From Raphanus sativus (taxonomy: Eukaryota; Streptophyta; Magnoliopsida; Brassicales; Brassicaceae), in the NCBI RefSeq assembly GCF_000801105.2, contig NC_079516.1:7626001-7690000 (forward strand): 64,000 nucleotides of DNA. Reading direction: 5' to 3'. The translations under genes and the position numbers were made by a program. This document shows positions 24,701 through 35,696 of the stretch, piece by piece (the first letter of the stretch is position 1; each line of letters begins with the position of its first letter). The notes under the pieces are model-generated. The model saw only the letters and a list, made by a program, of their open reading frames with translations, was not told the DNA's origin and did no database searches.

Positions 24701-25280
24701 AGGCTTATAAAATCGTTTATAAGGATTTTTAGAATTTCAAAAGGTAATTCGTTTATGAAGTACTCTTATAACATTTTATAGAGGCTTATAAATCATATAT
24801 AAGGATTTTTGAATTTTTTTCTAAAACACATAAACTTGTTTATAAGGGTTAATAAAACATTTATAAATAATATATATAAACTAATATATAAAGGTTTATA
24901 TATCATTTGTAAAATTATATAAACTGTTTATAAGACCATACAAACTATTTCATTGGTTTATAAATTATTCTTCTCTGAAACCACAAGATATTCAACAAAT
25001 TAACCAACTCTCCACCAATTTGGTTGCTTATAAGAGTTTATAATCATTATAAGAGATTTATATATCGTTATAAGATTCTATATATCATTTATAAAATTAT
25101 ATAAACTATTTATAAGTTTATAAGTCATTTATAAAGGCTTATAAGTCAGTTTATAAGGGTTCATAAATTAGTTTATAAGGGTTTGTAAATCAATTTATAA
25201 GTGTTTATATAATCATTTTAAGAGTTTTGTAAGAGTTTATAAAAAATTAGAAGGGTGTACAAAACCATTTAATTGCTTAA
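21780..25280. repeat. Degenerate TATAAA array, helically spaced
   Basis: About 3.5 kb contains TTTATAAA-like words separated mostly by 9-11 bases, for example at 21805-21845 and 22310-22450. Larger units read 'catttataaaggcttataaagaagtc'-like in pieces. The word is its own reverse complement, so both strands show the same pattern. Three spacers of ordinary sequence (about 22500-22880, 23100-23280 and 24230-24300) break the array into blocks. There is no open reading frame and no fixed unit length as in a satellite. Confidence 0.85.
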
Positions 25281-26334
25281 GAAAATTTAAAAGCATCATG
25301 TACATATGTGTAATAGTAAGAGTGTATACCTCATTTTAAAAGATTTATAACATTGTTACAACAGATTTATAAGAGTTTATAAATCATATAAAATGCACAT
25401 AATTTCATGTAGCAATAATCCTATTGAACAACTCTCCACCTGCGTAACGCCCCATTACCAAGTGCACAAAATGCTTACCTCAAAAGCTCTTTTAAACTCA
25501 ACAATATTTGGCTGACCAGTCAGGTGATGCATTATACTCACTTCCCTTCTTTATTCACAAGCTTCATATTAGCAATGGTATTGCAAGCAAATTGCTCACA
25601 TTTTGTCTGCATTTATTTTTGTATATTAAACATTTCTTTCCATCCTGGTCTCACTCCGATTGTTAGAATCTCTTCTGTTTGCATTGCTCTGCTGCATTTT
25701 AGCAGACAAAAGAAAGAACACAAAGGTTAGGTCTTCTCAAGACTACAACAAGAGCCTCCCCAAATCAAACAGGTAACTAATCAATGCCTTTCATTGCAAG
25801 ACACAGAAACGTTCATACCTTACTATACCATTTCTTATGTGAGAATACTACTAATAATAGGTAAATAACGATTTGTGAGTTTGATTGCATTCTAGTGGAA
25901 ACAATTTCGCAATCAAAATTACATGAGATAAGAAGAAGATAGAAGCAAGCTATTATTGAAAAAATGTATATCCAGGAGTTAAGACAGATGATGTTCTACT
26001 TTTACTGTACGTCTACAAACAGAAAAATAATAACCAAGGTGAGAAATAAGAACAGTGATTAAACAAGAAATCTAAGCAAGCAAACAAGGATATAGATTAA
26101 CTTACGGAATAACCAGGGACAGGAAGATAAGATAGTGATTATTTTGTTGTGCTACAGCATTTGTGTCCTGCAACACAAACACAGAGTGCTTAGAAGTTCA
26201 CTGGAATCAAACCACAAAGCACTGAAAAGAACATCTCAAAAACAGTACCTCAAAACTATGACTCTGGTTTCAAGTGTGTTTCTTGACCTGAGAGATAAAC
26301 CAAGAGCCTATTAACCGTTGTTAGATAGAAATTT

Positions 26335-26529
26335 CTAAACAAAGATGGAAAGAAAGAAAGAAAGAAAAAAGAAAACCTCTGGGACCAATGATGATAAGTT
26401 GTTAACCAAGGAGAGTACAAATACAACAACTACGAGATTACACACGACAATAGTCGAAATACTTATGTGGCTAAGACCCTTCTTCTTCTTGCTTTGATTA
26501 AGCAGAGCCTGAGGTTTTATCCTCGCCAT
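26335..26529 (-). pseudogene. Captured N-terminal membrane-anchor exon
   Basis: On the minus strand a clean ATG opens MARIKPQALLNQSKKKKG, followed by a hydrophobic segment of about 20 residues (VVCNLVVVVFVLSLV). This is the signature of a type II membrane anchor, with basic residues before the membrane helix. A donor-like CAGAGGTTTTC follows near 26375, after which the frame degrades into repeats. I cannot name the parent gene. It may be a Golgi or ER enzyme. Its position inside the Mutator-like element suggests capture. Confidence 0.45.
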
Positions 26530-27280
26530 CGCACCTTTTTATCTCACAGCAAACACTGATACAACTTCGTTCTCTGCAAACCCACAAATCAACTAGTTAG
26601 TCAGTTTAATACACAGAAGCTTCAAATTCAAAGCCTTTCGGGTGCAAAATTCCACATCTATAAAACTGCATAAGATTTTCACAAAGACTGGAACCAATTA
26701 AACTTCCAATCCCCACCTTCCACATCTATACACAAAAGCTTCAAACGGATGATTCTCAGTCAAATTAAACTTCCAATCCCCACCTTTCTGTTCGTAACTG
26801 ATACGAATCAAAAACCCAAAGCTTTTCACAAAGACTGGAACCAATTTAGAGTCGCATCCTTCGAGTGCGGATTGGAGCTCGAGCAAACCCTAAGAAAGGT
26901 CCAGAACGGAGTCTGATACTAAACGGCATAGCTCATGAACGGTTTGATTCGGAAAACCATTTGAGGTTGTAATCTTCATCAAATCTTGCCGGAGAACTAG
27001 CTAAGGAACTCGTCGTTGTCATCAAATCTCACCGAAGAACTCACCAGCGTCGTTGAATCTCCCCGGAATACTCGTTGGAATCGGCCAATCTCGTCGGATT
27101 TGATCATCGGATAAACGGATCTGAGACCTGAAGAAATCGTAGAAAAAATATTTTTAAGTTTAATTAGTTAGGAGTATAATAGTATTTTACCTATTAAAAT
27201 TTTAATGGTAAAGTTGATTAGTGTAAATTTGAAAAGTGGCATCATGAAAATGGTATTTTTGGTAATTTCCCAAGATACAA

Positions 27281-28580
27281 ATAATTATAAAATCATATGA
27301 CTAAAGAATCTCATTTAATAGATATTAATATATATATATAATATATATATCACATATAAAATCATAATTTTTTTAATTTAAAAATTTGCAGTGAAATAAG
27401 TATTGAGAAATTAATATTTTAATTTCCAAATTTGCAATTGAATTTCAACAATGGTTAAAAAATTATTAAACGTATATGGTTAAAAATGTTTACTAAAATA
27501 TACAAATGATCATAAAACAATATGATTAGGACATTTCATTTAATAGATAGCATTATTAAAATATATATATATTAGCTAAGTTCATTTAAATTTAATTATA
27601 TACCATACAAAACAGAGAAAAGTGATTGTTTAAATTTATTTATTATAAAATGATTGTAAATCAATAAATGTGATTGCTTTGATTTATGTATTTGTGTCAA
27701 TTTAATTAATATTTATAACAGTTAATACTGTAGTTTTTAATTATTTAATAATATATACATATATATATATTTATATATTTATTATTTTGTTTCATAATAT
27801 GTAAAAACGTATAACAAATATTAATACGTAAAAATAAATTTATAATTGAAATGTTCATTCTTAAACTAGTTGTTTAGATATTAATGAAGACTTTGGTGCA
27901 TCCAAAAAAATAAAGACTCAAAAAGTAACTTTTTGCTGATTATTTAACAATTAATTTTGAAAATTATAAATTTAGAAAGTCAACTGTAACTTGAAAAATT
28001 ATCATGCTCAGACGATAGTTGAATTCTGATGGCATATTTAAATGTCTGTTTTGTGACTTTTATCATGATTCTAGAGTGAAAACTGTTTCATTTTGGGCTT
28101 TCTAGATCAAAGAGTCTTCTTCAAATAAAGTGAGTGATATACTTCGGCTACATTTTATTTGCACAAAGAATTGTAGCTCAAGTTTTTATCAAGAAAATAC
28201 TACAAGCAAAGAAGGCAAGAAGCATTATTCAAAAATATAACAATAAACACAAACTATCAGTCCGTAGAAATCCCAATATACTCTCCTTTGTGTTTAACTT
28301 TTCCAAAAGCATATTCGTATGAACATTGTTTTGGCCCATAATTCTTAACTCAACTATATGGCCTATTAGTTAATATCACCCATATTTGTTTTCAGAGCCG
28401 GATGTCTGGATTGGTATTGTGGCTAGACATTGTGGTAACTAGACTTATCCGATTTGGCCCAAAAAATTGGTAATTTTCTCGTGCTGCGACATTCTCATCT
28501 GGTTCTCCAGCGAAATTGAATAGCAAATACAACAAGAAAATCACATTTTTAATTGTTAGAAATTTCGGGCCAAAACCAAT
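27281..28580. other. Intergenic AT-rich DNA
   Basis: TA-rich, no gene supported. The ORF at 28134-28322 is basic and low-complexity with no recognisable domain. Confidence 0.4.
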
Positions 28581-28601
28581 AATATATTTATACAGTAACA
28601 A

Positions 28602-29370
28602 AATTTTGTGAATCTGTCGAAGGAATGGTAGATTTGCTCTCTCTTCTCTCTAGGTTCTTGAGAGAGAGAGAAAGCAAAATTGCGGTGGTTCCTTTCCCGA
28701 CTGCTCGCGGTGCACGGTGGTTTCTTCAACACGGTGTAGCTGTCTTTGATTCCGGCGATGCGTCTGTTTCTTCGGTGGTCGTCCGGCTTTGTTTTTTCTG
28801 GCGTCATCATCATCTTTCTTTGGTGAAGGCGGCCGGCTTTTGGTGTGATGCATGTTGGTGGTAGAGATTGTGGCTGACGGGATCCCTATACCTTCATTAC
28901 AGTCGATGGAGGTGGGTTCTCTGTCGGGAAGATGGTGGAGACGGGAGGTTCTCCAATTCAGCTCTGTTGTAATTCAGAAGCTTTCTCCGGCGTCAAGTCT
29001 CAATTTGGTTTGAGCGTGATTCGGTGGGATTCGATGTTCGTCGGGTTTTCCTTTCCTGTCGTGGTGTTCTTTGGCTTTGAGAGCTCGGTGCGTCGTCTGG
29101 TGTGTTTCCGGCGATACGAGTTTCTCGGCGTGTCTCCGGCAAAGTCGAAGCGGTGCCGATTGAAGAAGAGTTGTGACGCGTGTCCCTCTTCTTTGACGCG
29201 TGTCTAGACGCGTTGCAAGTGGTTTCCGGGTTTTGAGGTTTGGGTTTTCAGGCCCAAGTTTTTGTGTTCGGGTTTGTTAGCTGCCTTTGGGTTTGGGCTT
29301 CTTGTGTTGTTTGTTCCTTTGGGCCTTTATGGCTTTTAATAAATTTTTTCAGTTGGCAAAAAAAAGAAAA
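28602..29370 (+). mobile_element. Non-LTR retroposon (Sadhu-like) with 21-bp target duplication
   Basis: A perfect 21-bp direct repeat (28581-28601 and 29371-29391, starting 'aatatatttatacag') brackets 769 bp that end in an A-rich tail (aaaaaaaagaaaa). The body is GC-richer than its surroundings. It has a CT/GA-rich start, 'tccggcg' words, ACGCGT motifs near 29175-29210 and a 'tttgggcct' 3' part. It shares these with the element at 35697-37343. No reverse transcriptase is present, and size and layout fit the Sadhu class of crucifer retroposons. The small ORFs inside are not believed to be genes. Confidence 0.8.
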
Positions 29371-29391
29371 AATATATTTATACAGTAACAA

Positions 29392-30091
29392 GAGCCGGTT
29401 GTTAATTCCATTCCCGTAGTTGTTGAGAACTGAATCTGACCCCTCCATCTTTATAACAAAAAGGTTTACCAATAGAAATAACAGCTCCAGATAATAAAAA
29501 AGACCATTACGTAATCAAATCCAATAACATCAACTTTTATACATAGAAGCAACCCTCATAAAATGTTACCCCGAAAATTTTAATCTAATCATGAGCATCT
29601 TTATCGTCGGTTTTAAAAAATATTATAATAGAAGGCTGATTCACATTTGAGATATTATAGTATTTTTACTATTTTATGATATATTCTTTACCAAGTGATT
29701 CATAATGTTCTCCGCTACTAGTCAACTTCATCTTTATGTAAAAATCTAAAAAAATGGTATAATCAATTTAACAGTTTACAAAAAATGTGATTCATAATGA
29801 ACAATCATTTTTTGTAAAACATAATAACTCAAATATGTAGTAAACTTTTATTGAAATATAATATTAAACTGAAAAAAATAACGGCTGAAAATGATCTAAC
29901 GTACGTAGAAAAAAAAACACAATAACAAAGATATATTTCTACCTGTTTTTCCTTTTTATTGTTTTTTTTATCTTCTTCTTTTTTATTTTAACTTGGTTGT
30001 CCAAGGGATATACTAAAAGATAGTGTTGTTTCCATGTTTTCTGCGAAGATACCGAACAGCTTTGGCGGCAACGCTGCAATGAACGTCTGTC
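29392..30091. other. Spacer and ICL 3' flank
   Basis: AT-rich DNA with no gene of its own. The right part, about 29900-30091, probably holds the ICL 3' untranslated region (the gene is on the minus strand). Confidence 0.5.
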
Positions 30092-33000
30092 TTACATTCT
30101 CGACTTGGCGACCACAAGGCTAGTTCCTTCGCCCATTCCGGCAGCTCCCGGCCTTGTCCAGCTCTCTTTGAACTGCTCTTCAGTAACACCTATATGCCAA
30201 AAGACATCGTTTCAAGAGGGGGGGGAGGGGTACATAAAAAAAATAGTATAGTTGGATATACATATTGGAGCGAGCGAACGTAACTGCAAAAGTTTATAGT
30301 ATATATATGTAAAATGCAGAATGTTTTACTACTTACGGCATTTTACAATTAAAAAATGTACTATAATAGTCTCGACCAGTCGGACAAATCTTCAACAAAT
30401 AAACCATTGTGGTTATTTGATATAAAATTCGACGTATAAACTTCTTTTCATTGTTCTAATAAGTGGAAGGTCTAAAGACTATCAATATCTGATTTTCAGA
30501 ATTTCTCTCCCATGTAAATTCTGCAAAAGCTACATGAATGTATATACTATATAACACGTTCTAGTTTCACTAGTGTTATTGTGCGTGTATGTAAAATAAC
30601 ACAAAAAGTAAGTTTACCTTTGCCCATGGCTGCAGTGGAGGAGATTCCACCTTGGACGGTCTTAAGATAACGATCATAATAATTAGCACCTGACCATTTC
30701 TGATGAGCCAATGTGTCAACCCCATTGCTCCTCTCTTCTCTCTGTATCCTCTCGACATAAGCCAGCATCCCTCTCCTCGCGTAATCCTTTGCAAAAGTAT
30801 CGACCACAAGAGCATCCGCATGGAAACCCGCAAGGGTTATGAACTGCCAGCAATAACCGAGCCTAGCGATCCGCGGAATGAACTCCATCATCTGCTGATC
30901 CGTCATACCAGAAGCATCCCAGTTGAATGACGGCGAGAGGTTGTAGGCAAGCATGACCTCTGGTGTCTTGGACTTGACTCCTTCCGCGAATTGGGTGCAT
31001 TCTTTGAGGTCCGGGCTTGCGGTTTCCATCCAGATGAGGTCAGCAATCTGTGCAAAGGCCCAGCCACGGACCACTGCTGCTGTGACCGAGCCTTGGAACC
31101 GGTAGAATCCTTCTCTGGTCCTGGGCAAGTCCCAGTCCCAGAAAAGATCCGTCACACCGAGTTTTGCTGCTAATTCCCGGCCTTGTTCATTTGAAAGGCA
31201 GTTCTCATACCTGTTATTCCAGCAGGTTATATACATTATAGATAAGATCAGAAAATACTGATAAAGATTTTATTTAACATACTTAGGATTATAATTTACA
31301 AACTTGATAAGAATATTATTTGAAAATAATCTTATAATTAGTGCTAAAATATAAAATAACTCTTTTAAAATAATTCGTTGCAACTAGCACAACAAATGTT
31401 TGTTACATCTTACCAAGATTTTGTATAAAAGATGAATATGGTACCGCTTTTATAACTGTTTAATTATCATATAACTTAAACCCTATAAAACCAAAATTGA
31501 AATTTGGGTAGTTAAGAAAGAAATAATTGATTTTTGATAAGTTTTTCTAACTAACAATACTTAACCAAGTATATATGATAATTTCGGACAATGTAAGTAC
31601 TTTTCCATTACCTTGCATGGTTAAGCCACTCGTTCACCCTCCGGCTCTTCTCACTCTCATTGAGGTTCATGCGGTTGAGAGCCTCCACGACAGCGTCCGA
31701 GAAAGTCATGAGACGGGCAGAGCTAAGCCATTGATCCTCAATGGCTTGCAACGCTGGACCGTTTTTGCCTACAGTCATTCCCTCGGCTAGAAGCGAGGAC
31801 AAACTCTTGCCTCTAAGGCTCGGATTGGTGACACCGAGGATGAATTGATGGTCTCTCGAGTCAATGTTCGACTGGATCAAAGTAGCAGCCACCGCGTCCG
31901 TTCTAGCGACTAGAACGGTCTCTGTCCCCATCACATCGAACTGGAGCCGAGCCGCAACAAGGCGGTTGATGTGTTCACTGACTGCCACGAGGACCTTTCC
32001 GGCCATGTGGCCACACTTCTTAGTGACGGAGGACTGGTCCTCGATGTGGACCCCAGCGGCGCCTCTCTCGACGAATAGCTTGCAGAGTTTGACGGTGGCG
32101 GTGGTGCCACCGAAGCCGGTGTCTCCGTCGGCGATAATGGGCTTCAGGTAGTCCACGAAGGGAGTTTTTGTTCTTTCTTCTCTGCTAATGCTCATTCTCG
32201 CCTCCCTCTGCTTTCTGAGAGAGAAACATGGTTGTTATTAGATAATTTAAGAGTTATTATTCCAGATTTCTAGTGTTACCAAAACGTATAAAACATCATT
32301 AAAGTATCTCACGTAATCCATGATTGGTGTTAATGGTCTAAAAATGTAGGAGAATAAAACCTGATGCATGCGATATTACAAACTTAACTATGGAAATTTC
32401 TCACATTATCTATGATTGATTTAGCTAATGGTCTCTAAATAAAATATTATTCCAGATTTCTAGATAACTAAGAGTTATATATTCCAGATTTCTAGTGTGA
32501 GAACAAAACTTATAAAACATGATTAAAGTGTCTCACGTAATCCATGATTGGTGTTAATAGTCTAAAGTTGTAGGAGACTAAACCTGATTCATGCTACATT
32601 ACAAACTTAGCGATGGATATTTCTGACATTATCTATTCTTGATTTAGTTAATGGTCTCTAAATATAATATTTGGAGCCTTAATAATCGGATTGGTAAAAT
32701 AATAATACTAATAATCTATCATATTTTTCGGAGAATTCACGGTGGGAAGTTTGTCTCAGTTTAGAACGTGTAGAAACGACAGATTGACAGACTATCAAAT
32801 TATCTGAAGACGTGGCAACGGAAAACTTCGAACGAAGCAGTTTCATGATCGACAACACAGATAACAACCATAAAAGATAATTTCTTTACTTTTTTGACAC
32901 GAGGTACTCGCGACCATAATTTCACACTGTATTTTAAAACCCCAAAAATAAATTGTTCGCTTAGTTCAGAAGTCAGAACTTAATACTTCCATAGCATGCA

Positions 33001-33638
33001 GCCAACATCAATGTACGTTCTAGTAATAATATAAAATAAAATAGCCAACTTGTAACTCCAATTTAGTAGTTTACCTGTCATGGTACTGCTGAGCAAAGAA
33101 GAGATGTTCGACCTTGTTAGGAACGGTATCGTAGGGGTAGTCAGCAAGATCCGGACCAGGCTCATTAGTTGAGGTGTGAGTAGACGAGCACTGCCAACCA
33201 GAGACATAAATGGTATCCAAATGTTTAGCCATCATAGTCACCTGAACAGGGTCCAACGCACCGAACGTGCGAGACGCCGTACCGTTGGCTTGGTGACTCT
33301 TGAGCGTTCTCCACAGCTTCTTAGCCATCTCGTTCGAAGCATAACCTTGCTTGAGATGGCCACGTAGAGCCACCACGTCACGGGCCGTGTAAGGACGCCT
33401 TGTAAGCTTGAACCTCTCTGAGCTCCACCAAGTCTCCACTTCCGTAACTTCCGCCTCGAATCTGCCTTCTTCTTCCATAATCTAATTTATCATTCGAATA
33501 TTAAACGATAATTAGTAGTGACTTGGTCTATGTTGTAACCAACATAAGTAAATAACTAAAAAGAGATTAATGGAACACTGATGAAATGATTTAATGTTGT
33601 AGCTGTACCATAGAGGGGACAGAGAAAGATGCAGCCAT
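30092..33638 (-). CDS. ICL: Isocitrate lyase, glyoxysomal, five exons
   Basis: Exons in transcript order are 33609-33638, 33075-33481, 31612-32214, 30618-31210 and 30092-30189. All introns are GT-AG, and the sum is 576 codons plus stop, the length I recall for Arabidopsis ICL (At3g21720). The enzyme splits isocitrate into glyoxylate and succinate in the glyoxylate cycle, which turns seed oil into sugar precursors during germination. Visible motifs are the metal-binding region DGDTGFGG (about residues 175-182) and the catalytic-cysteine signature KKCGH (211-215). The C terminus is SRM, a type 1 peroxisomal targeting signal. No frameshift or premature stop is seen. Exon 1 encodes only ten residues ([10 protein letters not shown]). 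The gene lies between the VUP1-like and UGT71B-like genes. Confidence 0.98.
32250..32672. repeat. Tandem duplication inside ICL intron 2 (221-bp period)
   Basis: Copies start at 32250 and 32471. Both contain 'attccagatttctagtg', 'ctcacgtaatccatgattgg' and 'atggtctctaaat'. They differ by scattered substitutions and small indels, so the duplication is not very recent. It enlarges the 860-bp intron and does not touch splice sites. Confidence 0.9.
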
Positions 33639-33730
33639 GGCTTCAACTTTTATGAATTGGAAATGATTTTGCTTTGTAAGGACTTATGAAACTAGAGAAG
33701 GTTCAAGCATGTTGCCTTCGTGCCTCTCTT

Positions 33731-33742
33731 CCCCTTATATAC
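33731..33742 (-). promoter_or_regulatory. TATA box of ICL
   Basis: On the minus strand GTATATAAGGGG lies about 95 bp before the ICL start codon, a normal plant spacing with a short leader. Confidence 0.65.
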
Positions 33743-33759
33743 TAATTTCTTGATAAGAT

Positions 33760-35278
33760 ATTATTTTATGAGAATATAAAAACATATATTAATTTTAAAA
33801 TAAAATATATAAACTATATTTTAGCAAAAAAAGAAGTATTTAAACATATTTTACTGAAAATTACTTGTGTTGATATATATATATACATTTTTTCCTTAGT
33901 TGGCCTTAGGCCTTTTTTCTCTTCAAACTCGGATAAATGTGATTGACACGTACGAGAAAACTAGGGAAAAAGAAAAAAAATATTTAAATCATTCACTTTT
34001 TAATTTGGTTGAAACAAATCATCAACTTTTCTATATATAAAAAAATATTTAATTTTATTGATAAATTATTTTAATTATAATTTTTGTTGACTGTATCTTT
34101 TTAGATATATCGTTAGTTAACAATTATAGTTTACTAACCATAAATCTAAAATGGCTTTACGTCTTTTTGGCAAAATATAAATTAATATTTTTTCAAAAAT
34201 AATGAATTTTAAATATTTAAAAGATACTTTAATGACTATAACACTAATAATAAATTTATAATAAAAATTAATAGAAAACAAAAATATAAATTTTTTCATT
34301 TTCTCAAAGTAAAAATTTCTACAGTTTCCATTTGTATTCTAAAATAATTATTTAACATATCAATAATTGAGTATTTATTTATAAAATGAATATGAAGAAT
34401 TTTTTATAATTATTTAATTTCTTAATATACTTATATAATTTTATTTGGATTGTGTTATATAATTTTACCGTCAAACATTTTTTAGTGAAATGTTAATTCT
34501 TCTTTTTATTCTCAAACGAAAGAGTTATCTAAATTTTTTTTATAATTTTTATAAATGTGTTACACGATTATTTTTGCATTTTAGTGAAAAAGAGTTTCAC
34601 CAAAAATTGTTAAGATCCATACGTTGCTACATCAATAAAATCTTGAAGAATATATAAACCATTAAATTCTTTTTCTTGTAAAATCAAAATTATATTTATA
34701 TTTTACAAACAATAAAAATTATGAACCATAATTCAATTAGAACTATATGAAGAGTTAAAATGCCATGATTATCATAAATAATTATAAACTAGTGATATGT
34801 TAACTAACGATTTTAAAATATAAATGAAAATTATTAAATTTTATTTTAAGAAAATAATGAAATATTTTTGTTTGTTCAACATTTGTATTTATAAAAATTT
34901 ATAGTTGCTAAATAATTTATTCTAAAAATTAAATTCTAATTTTTTTTAAAAAAACTGTTGATTTCTATTTTTGCCAAAAAAATTCATCAACTTTGAAAGC
35001 CATAGAATATTGTTAATCAACTATAACGGTTTATTAACGATATGACTAAGATTCACGAAAGCTTATGGTTAAAATGACTAGTCAACAAAAATTAAATGTT
35101 TTTCCGATTTACCAAAAAATTGATGTTTTATTTCAATCAAATTTTAAAAGTTGATGATTTAAATGATATTTTCCTCAGAAAACTATGGCAGAAGAACTAC
35201 ATTCTCATTTCACATAATTTATTGTCTGTCTTCGGATTTAATTCTAGAAAAATAAATTTGATGTGCATTGGTGCGAAC
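33760..35278. other. Intergenic AT-rich DNA upstream of ICL
   Basis: Very AT-rich with no supportable gene. The first few hundred bases are probably the ICL promoter, but I recognise no specific control element. Confidence 0.4.
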
Positions 35279-35294
35279 AACTAAGGGCTGCAAA

Positions 35295-35501
35295 TTGGTG
35301 GTGGTAGTCTAGTGGCGCTTGAGGGAATTAAAAATTTAATACGGCGAATCCGGATTCAAATCTCACCGGCCACACGGATATGGACTATTGCTTTCGACTC
35401 ATTTAAATACCTAGGAAATGGTCTATCTGTAGGTTGTACCTCCACCCGGAGTTAGGTATGTGTTTTTTAATAGATTCGGGTTTAACCTTTTTCCTTTTAA
35501 A
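35295..35501 (+). mobile_element. tRNA-derived SINE
   Basis: A pol III A box (TAGTCTAGTGGC, about 35308-35319) and a B box (GGATTCAAATCTC, about 35351-35363) lie at normal spacing. The 16-bp flanks AACTAAGGGCTGCAAA (35279-35294) and AACTAAGAGCTGCAGA (35502-35517) are a target duplication with two mismatches. At 207 bp it fits crucifer SINEs of the S1/BoS kind. Confidence 0.85.
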
Positions 35502-35696
35502 AACTAAGAGCTGCAGAAAGATTTATGATACGGTTTCTAATGAATACAGCCAGATATATGTCCTGGTCCATGTAAATATGCATGGCGTGAGATCGTCTTG
35601 ACATATACGTGTAGAGTTCATCCGAGAGTATATTTGTAGGCAATGTGGGTGTTATTAAGAAAACAAGAATTCCTTACGTTATATATAGTCTTCGAG

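Larger units (their letters stand above)
20309..27271. mobile_element. 7-kb non-autonomous Mutator-like element carrying gene fragments
   Basis: The ends are long imperfect terminal inverted repeats. The left arm starts GGGAAAATTTC and the right arm, reversed, starts GGGAAATTACC. Both arms share 'CCACTTTTCA..T.TACACT' and a second AT-rich block, for about 130 bp. A 9-bp target duplication flanks it. No MuDR-type transposase is visible, so the element needs help in trans. The cargo is a GA-rich minisatellite with coding-like DNA at 20450-21110, a LETM1-like exon at 21531-21605, 3.5 kb of TATAAA array, and minus-strand exon-like pieces at 25500-27120. This is the structure called Pack-MULE. Confidence 0.85.

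Noticed and set aside
28625..29207. Two plus-strand ORFs (79 and 91 codons) as a gene
   Set aside because: They lie inside a retroposon defined by a 21-bp target duplication and poly-A tail, and show no conserved protein.
30703..32151. Plus-strand ORFs opposite ICL exons (30703-30930, 30991-31173, 31864-32151)
   Set aside because: They are antisense shadows of the conserved ICL exons. They have no family resemblance.
35295..35375. tRNA gene
   Set aside because: A and B box promoters are present, but the sequence does not fold into a cloverleaf with matching acceptor ends, and target duplications mark it as a SINE.
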